NCBI GenBank assembly: GCA_019454045.1
Contig: SKCR01021403.1
Span: 105,947-169,946, forward strand
Origin: Zanthoxylum bungeanum
Lineage: Eukaryota > Streptophyta > Magnoliopsida > Sapindales > Rutaceae
DNA: 64,000 nucleotides
Reading direction: 5' to 3'
In this document: in pieces, positions 57,059 to 64,000 of the stretch
Position numbering within the stretch: position 1 is the first letter of the stretch
Layout: every line of letters begins with the position of its first letter
Program-made: the position numbers and the translations under genes
Notes under the pieces: model-generated
What the model was told of the DNA's origin: nothing
The model's input: only the letters and a program-made list of their open reading frames with translations
Database searches by the model: none

Positions 57059-60000
57059 ATGGAGTCTCGAATGGATCAGTACGAGATCATGGAGCAGATC
57101 GGTCGCGGCGCTTTCGGTGCGGCGATTCTCGTTAATCACAAGGCCGAGAAGAAGAAGTGAGTCGATATTATTATAATAATAATAATGTGTGTCAATTTTG
57201 TATTTAAATTGGAAACGGCGACGTATTTGCTGTTTTGGTGATTTGATCTTTTATTATTATTTTTTTTTTTTTGTGGATTTCAGGTATGTGTTGAAGAAGA
57301 TTCGGCTAGCGAGACAAACGGAGCGTTGCAGGAGATCAGCTCATCAAGAGGTAGGCTTAAGCACTGATCTATTAGTTGCTTTGTATTAAAGAGTATGTTT
57401 GAGAGCGCTTAAAATCATATTAAAATTATTTGAAATCTATTGATAATATGTTCAAAAGTATTAGTTAAGTAGCACTCTCAAACTGACTTTTAGATTTGTG
57501 GTTTTGATGGATTATAATTGTAATGTAGATGGCTCTTATTGCGCGGATTCAACATCCTTATATAGTTGAGTTTAAAGAAGCTTGGGTTGAGAAAGTAAGT
57601 ATATACATCACTTTTTTTGCTGCCGTTTTCATTAGCTTGTGAGTTTTGAGAAGAATGATTAAGATGAAAAGATGTTTGTGTGTAATTGTAGGGTTGCTAT
57701 GTTTGCATCGTCACTGGATATTGTGAAGGTGGAGACATGTGAGTTACTAATTAGTGTTTAAAAAACTTGATTTTCCGTATAATTTATGCCATATGTTCAC
57801 ACTTTTTTTAACCATCTCTTAAACAGGGCTGAATTGATGAAAAAATCAAATGGAGTCTATTTTCCTGAAGAGGTATATCCATTACCTTTTTTTTGAGTTT
57901 GTATGTGAATTTAAAGATTCCGGGTTGTCACTTATAAGTCTGTTTATGAATATGAATGTTGCGCAGAAACTATGCAAGTGGTTTGCTCAGCTACTGTTGG
58001 CAGTTGATTACCTGCACTCGAATTTTGTTCTGCACCGTGACCTAAAAGTATGTGTTATTAACTGGACTACTTATTTGGTTTTTATCTACATTGCATTCAA
58101 AGACTGATATATTTCACTCCCTTGCAGTGCTCCAACATTTTCCTTACCAAAGATCAAGATGTCCGTCTTGGTAAGTTTTCATTAATCATCTTTGGATTAA
58201 AATGGACATTATTTTGTTGTTTGAAAATTGGTTTTATTGTTTTGTTCTTATTCTAAGTTTGTTATTGTTTGGTTTCTGTTTAGGGGATTTTGGACTTGCC
58301 AAGACTCTGAAGGCTGATGACTTGGCATCTTCAGTATGTGCTATGCCAATCATATTTTTTATTTTTAAGTTTCATTCTTGTTGCCTTTAGAAAACTGGTT
58401 TTCATGCTTTCAGTTTCGTATGAAAAGATTTATAATAACACGTGGACTTCAACTACAATAAAGGTTTTCATCCAAGACATTCCCTTGCCCTTTAGGCAAA
58501 GAGTGATAATTACATATATATTTATTTTGGGTGTGAAAAACTCCCTATTTGATAGCATTATTTCCTGACATCTGATATTGATATGCTAACTTCGTTTTAT
58601 TTGATGTTGTTAGATGCTTATTTTGTAAATATTATGCTATTTGACTTTAATACCAGTAACTTGCTGCACAATACATTATCAATATTTACGTTCAGTTGGT
58701 AGATTAATAGACTAATAGTTCTTCTCCTATTTTGTTCAGGTGGTTGGAACTCCCAATTACATGTGTCCTGAATTGCTTGCGGATATTCCTTACGGTTTCA
58801 AGTCAGATATTTGGTCACTTGGTATGTTTTTTCTAGTGGTTTCAGGTCAGTCTGGACTATTATCTGGGGCTGGATATCGAATAATATAGTACTGTCATTT
58901 GATGTAATTTCAAACTAAACTAGATCGTACATATATATTGAGTACAAGTTCGAGAAACTAAGCTAGTTTAAGTCAATACATCAAAACCAAGTAAATATTC
59001 GAATATTAATTCAAATCAATTATTAAATACTTTGATAAATTTAGATCGTAGGAATATTTATAATTTGTTTAATCATAGTGTAAATTATAGTGTTTTATAT
59101 GTTTACTTATTATATTCAATTACATAATTAATGTTGAGAAGATATTATTAAATGTTATAATTCCATTCAAAATCCATAAACATGGACTAATAGACCCATT
59201 TGGTTCCCCATGGGACACTGGACTAATCGTTCAGTCCAACTTTACACAGAACATGGGATTGGTCTATAGTCTCATAAAAAAATCCAGCCTCGTTCTAGTA
59301 CTATGTCAACACTGTGATATTTAGGGCTCTATCTATTCTATGGCTAAAGTGATTAATTGTTGACAGGATGCTGCATGTATGAGATGGCTGCTTATCGCCC
59401 TGCTTTTAAAGCTTTTGTAAGATTTCTCTTTTCTCTTTACATGATATGAATCATCTCTTGGTATGAATTAAATAAATACTGTTTCTTCAGCTTAGCGATT
59501 TGCTAATAAATAGATAGATACTCCAGCATTTTGAATTAATTTTAGAGCAACTTGGTGAATGACTTCTATTCTTGTATTCTGCCTGTGTTTTGTTTTTATG
59601 GTGGACCGTGGAAGTCTTACATTAAGTAGTAGGCAAAACTATTTGACCTTCTTTGTATCAAAAGTTTGAACTAATTATGCATGTTCTGTGTGCATTTAAC
59701 TGCTACGTCTCTGTATTGGCCTCAACAAATCTGAACTTCACTGCTTTTGGAGCTGTTTAATATTGAATTTGTAATACTATACTCTTTACGAAATCATTAT
59801 ATAGTTGAAAAATTTATTCCATCTCTAATCTTGTAAATTTATGCTATTTTACTTGAACTAATTATCTTTATACTCCAGGATATGGCAGGGTTGATAAGCA
59901 AGATAAATCGTTCCTCTATTGGCCCTTTGCCTTCTTGCTATTCTCCATCCTTGTAAGTTCTTATATACTGTTGTGTAGCTTATCAATTTATAAATATTAT

Positions 60001-62937
60001 GATAAATGCGGTAGTATGGTATTTTACTGTTTTAGATGCTTTACCTTGGTTATGACTGGACAAGTCATTTACATCCTAGAGTCTAGAGGATGTGGTACTT
60101 GGTAGACTGTGTGAGTGCATGCTTGCATGTGTGCCTATGGAGGAAGAAAAAAAGTGTATGGTGGGTGGGAATGGGCAGTTGCTTTAAATTTGGCAGTGAA
60201 TCTCACATTTTCACTTTCTTGATGTATTTGTTTCATTGCATGGTGTTGATAGTCAACTATAGGATGATAAAAACAATTAATTCATTTAATTTTGCATACT
60301 CAGGAAAACGCTTATCAAAGGTATGCTGAGAAAGAACCCCGAGCATCGACCAAGTGTAAGCATTCTCCAAAAGGATGCATGTCAACTTTTAACAGATCTT
60401 CATAAGCTGGATTTCACATTGACATTTTAATTTTTTTTCAGGCATCAGAGCTTTTGAAACATCCATATCTGCAGCATTTTGTTGATCAATACCGTCCATC
60501 CTTTAGTACTCCAACAGCCTGCAAACCGGAGAAGCCTATTTCAACCGCCCGTGGGTCCAGGAAAAGTATGGCTGAAAGCCAGAACAGTAATAGCTCAGCT
60601 AGTGATAAAGATAGTTTACGTTCTGGTGATAGAAACATCTCAGCAATGGTTTCAAATAGTGATAACAAAGCCACTGACACAGATTTGATTTCCATTGATG
60701 ATGAAGATGGCTCTGAGCAGCCCCCAACAAGTGAGGAAGAACATGGTCCTGATCTCAGCGCTGTCAAGATGGATGAACGAGGGGTTATGAAATCTGCCCA
60801 CGGTGAACAAGGATCCGATGTTGAATCTAAGCAGCCAAAAACCATCAAAAGTATCATGATGGCTTTGAAAGAAGGTAAAGTTAGAGAAAATTGTTCCCCA
60901 ATGAGAGGCACTCGTACAAAGGCTGTAGGTGCACCAACCCAACGATGCAATACAGAAGCATCGCCAAAAGTCCTCAAATCCAGCTCTGCTGCTCCTGGTT
61001 TGAAGTCTAATGCAGACACACCAGGTCTTGCTCCAGCAAAGCTAGCATTTGGTTCTGCAAAGCGGATTCAGGGATCAAATCCTTTAAAGCATCAGGTACA
61101 GTCATGACAGTGTGTTTCTGTCTTGTTTCTATATTACTCTAGTATGTTCATTAAATAGTTATTTCCCAATGATTTATCTCTGCAGTTACCTGCAATTGAC
61201 TCCTCTCCAAAAACTAAACCTAGACATGATGGTGTTCCTCCTACCGATTCTGTAAAACATGTTGGCGAAGATGGACTCTCTAATAAGATGAGGCAAAGAA
61301 CCCCTCCTTCCAATATGGTTAGACGGTCTCCATTTCCAGCTAGGACAAAACAAGTTGGGATTGACATTCCAAACACAGTGAGCAATACCATGAAGGTGGC
61401 TCCAAAGGTTACAACGAAGGAGCTTGAAAGTACTCCTCATCAGGTGCCTAATGGTCGCTTTACTCATGTTTATCGGGAGAACTCTCAAGAGTCTCAGAAA
61501 GTCGTGGTTGGACATCCGCGGGGAATGCAAACTGATAGCAGCAATTCGGTCTCGTCATCAGTCTCAATTCATGCATTTGAACTTTGTGATGATGTGACAA
61601 CCCCTTTTATTGACATGACTGGACAGAGACACACTGGTGATGAGATAGTTGTCCACTATGAAGCCTTAGAATCACTCCCGTCCAGCTGCTCGCAATCTCT
61701 TTTGCATTCTGAGATGCCTGGGAAAAACCATGGGCATGATCATAAAACTGTTATGTGCTCAAACAAAACCTCTGAGGATCTCTCAGATATTCAGAATATA
61801 ACTGGGAGTGACGGGAGAATGAGTTCAAATCCACCAAGGGAAGAAATATTTGTTTCTGGTGATGAAATCCCATCAAACAGGCTGAGTATGGATGACACAA
61901 CTTTAAGCCGCCCTGATATGAATGATGATATGCCTTTAAGCTGGCCCAGCACTGGCGATGATACATCTTTATTCAGGCTTGGCACTAGGGATGATGCACC
62001 TTTACTCCAGCCATGCACTAAGGATGATGCACCTTTAAGCCGGCCCAGTAATAAGGATGATACAACTTTCTGCCGGCCTGCTACCAAGGACGAGACACCT
62101 TTAAACAGTCCCAGTACCAAGGACGAGAGACATTTAAACAGTCACAGTACCAATGGCGATACACCTTTAAGTAGACCCAGTAGTAGGTCTAATGTACTGA
62201 TCCAGTCAAATCGTCCAACAGCATCTAGCTGTGATGAAAAATTCTCTCTAAGGGAACTTTTATCATCAGTAGCAGAAAGCACACCTATTCCGTCACCCAT
62301 TTCTCCTACTCAAAACAATTTACAGCTAGATAAAGGAACTATTTTGCAAAATTCAGTGATTGAAAAGCCAGCAGCTGGTCAACGTCCTCCTGCTTTTGAT
62401 GATGTCATACATGTTATACGGCACAGCAGTTTCCGTGTTGGGAGTGAGCAGCCAGTGTTGGAAACTGTGGGGGTTCAAAATATGGATGTTGGGAAGCTGA
62501 TAAATGTAGTGAGGGATGAGTTGGAAATGAGGAGCACGGCCACCCCAGTGGCTCTGAAATCAGTAAGTTGCTCAGAATCTGAGAGTTTGAAATCAAACAT
62601 ATCTGATCAATCTGGCATCAAAGAAATGGATGTGAGAACCCCCACATCAATTCCAACATCAAATTTTTCTGAGCTATCAAAACCAAATTCCCTATTGACA
62701 GAGGACGAAACACCAGCAAAAGAAACCTTAGATGTTAAGTCTTTTAGGCAGAGGGCAGATGCACTCGAGGGGCTTTTAGAACTATCAGCAGAGTTGCTGC
62801 AACAAAATAGGTTGGAAGAGCTTGCGGTTGTTTTGAAGCCTTTCGGGAAAGATAAAGTCTCCCCAAGGGAGACAGCTATCTGGCTGGCAAAGAGCCTTAA
62901 AGGAATGATGATCGAGGAGTGTGGACGGAGTTCATGA
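57059..62937 (+). CDS. NIMA-related Ser/Thr protein kinase, plant NEK5/NEK6 type
   Basis: Fourteen coding exons by GT-AG junctions: 57059-57156, 57284-57350, 57529-57594, 57692-57738, 57827-57872, 57967-58047, 58128-58170, 58284-58333, 58740-58821, 59367-59416, 59879-59952, 60304-60355, 60442-61095, 61186-62937. Joined, they give 1053 residues with no stop. Kinase domain at about 8-265: Gly loop GRGAFG 15-20, Lys 37 (YVLKK), HRDLK 131-135, DFG 151-153, activation segment [25 protein letters not shown] long Ser/Pro-rich C-terminal half has an 11-residue repeat block (705-803) and ends in a helical segment (about 989-1045, [21 protein letters not shown]) conserved in plant NEK5/6 proteins. In Arabidopsis NEK6 acts on cortical microtubules and directional cell growth; the same role is inferred here. 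The catalytic residues are intact. A GT after the stop (62954) may start a 3' UTR intron. Confidence 0.93.
61888..62184 (+). repeat. Nine in-frame 33-bp repeats in the NEK gene
   Basis: The last exon encodes nine 11-residue units of the form [11 protein letters not shown] (residues about 705-803), each with an acidic DD or DE core followed by a Leu/Phe and Ser/Pro residues. The nucleotide units repeat GAYGATRCACCTTTAAGC-like words every 33 bp, so the array arose by tandem duplication. Confidence 0.88.
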
Positions 62938-64000
62938 AGAATCATCTCCAGTGGTAAGCCTGTCTTGTTTGAAGTTAATTGATTATGCATTATTAATTCT
63001 TAGTTTTTTTTTTCATGCTTTTTGCATATTCAAGTTCCATATGAATTCTTAAGAATGGTCAAGCCTGTCATATTTTCCCCAAGTGCATTTTATTTTGTAC
63101 ATAGTGACCGTACAGATTATATAATTTTTTTCTTTGAGCCAAAAATCTGGACATGTTATAGGCACGCACATAGTGAATGTAAGTTTTAGTGCAATTGTTG
63201 TTTTACAAGGCATTTCTTTAGTTGTTCATGACTTGTCTTGAAAAAGGCAGAATGCTTAGGTTGCCGCTGGATCGTACCTTTATTTTTTGGTGAATTGACA
63301 AAGGCAAAGGCAGTCACAGCCAGAGCATAGGTACCAATTAGAACTAGAATGAACTTTTTTTCAAGTCACGTTTCTTCTTGTGTTTCTTTCTTAGTTATGA
63401 TTTATAAAATACCCGTTCTTTACGTGGATTGAGTAAAATTTAATTGCTATTTTCTTATAATAATAAAATATTTGAGAAGTAATATAATTATTAATAAGAT
63501 TTGCATATCTCAAATAAAAGAAAATTAATATATGGCGTTTTTATGAGGAAAACCATTGAACTTTTATATATACTATAGGGAGGTTTATTTTTTGCGCGGG
63601 TTGAGTAAAATTTAAATACTATTTTTTATAATATTAAAATATTTGATGAGGAATTTAATTATGAATAGGATTTGTATATTTTAAATAAAAGAAAAACCTC
63701 ATGTGGACGTGCTTATTTTTATTTTTTAACATTTGATTATATATGCCAGAAAACTAGTAATTTAGCATTTTTATCATGTAAATTGTATTTCCATAAACAT
63801 GTTATAAATATTTGGGAGAATGACCAGTTCCCCCTGATGGATTGGATATCTACCTTTTACCTGCAACTGTTTCAAAAACTACCCAAAACGCCTCTGACTT
63901 CAACTTTCCGTTTAATCTAATAGCACAAATAATTTTTAAATAAAACACTAATAGTGTTTCAAAATATCCATAAAATGTCCTGATAATTAAGCGGTACTAA
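62938..64000 (+). other. NEK 3' region and downstream spacer with a direct repeat
   Basis: Likely 3' UTR to somewhere before 63400, then spacer. Two diverged direct copies of about 110 bp lie at 63427-63531 and 63599-63708 (sharing TTGAGTAAAATTTAA, TAAAATATTTGA and CAAATAAAAGAAAA-like words). No further gene seen. Confidence 0.5.

Noticed and set aside
60486..61019. 177-codon minus-strand frame under NEK exon 13
   Set aside because: Antisense shadow of a well-supported exon; no recognisable content.

Overview
The window is nuclear DNA of a flowering plant, probably a eudicot; the species cannot be told from sequence alone. The evidence is AT-rich intergenic DNA, plant LTR retrotransposons of the Ty1/copia and Ty3/gypsy (Athila-like) types, a hAT MITE, a tRNA-derived SINE family, a Pack-MULE, and one intact host gene with plant-type GT-AG introns (a NIMA-related kinase, 57059-62937).

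Layout. (1) 1-7944: a Ty1/copia element (copia-1), its 5' LTR cut by the window edge, inserted into gypsy-1. (2) 7945-11370: the 3' part of gypsy-1 (+): the end of a LOG-like open reading frame, a 1.3-kb non-coding tail, the PPT and the 3' LTR. (3) 12879-44475: a nest. Gypsy-3 (+; TSD TGGTG on both sides) is split in gag by gypsy-2 (-; 15894-40228). The LOG-like frame of gypsy-2 is split by copia-2 (-; 19864-31802; TSD GCTGT on both sides). The leader of copia-2 holds a solo LTR of a related family (27238-29297; TSD CAAAT on both sides). (4) 44476-57058: intergenic DNA with five copies of one SINE family, a 789-bp hAT MITE with an 8-bp TSD sitting in the centre of a palindrome, tandem repeats, and a Pack-MULE carrying a DWNN-domain (RBBP6/PQT3-type) gene fragment. 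(5) 57059-62937: the NEK kinase gene, 14 coding exons, 1053 codons plus stop.

The most striking content is the Athila-like family (gypsy-1 and gypsy-2). Athila elements usually have an env-like frame between integrase and the 3' LTR. Here gypsy-2 has instead two extra frames: a small basic C4 zinc-finger-like protein (32123-32671) resembling in layout the cysteine-rich nucleic-acid-binding proteins of flexuous plant RNA viruses, and an intronless LOG-like cytokinin riboside 5'-monophosphate phosphoribohydrolase (31888-31803 continued at 19858-19324). Each is preceded by a splice-acceptor-like sequence. The end of the LOG frame is also present at the matching place in gypsy-1, which has a different LTR U3 promoter (a dense CACGTG/ACGT-core array), so the cytokinin gene appears to be a family-level cargo rather than a single accident. 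Both visible copies have been broken by separate copia insertions.

All retroelement polyproteins carry stops or frameshifts, so none of the copies seen is likely to be autonomous. The NEK gene is the only feature that looks like a functional host gene. All boundaries and motifs were read by eye; no identity percentages or database searches were possible.
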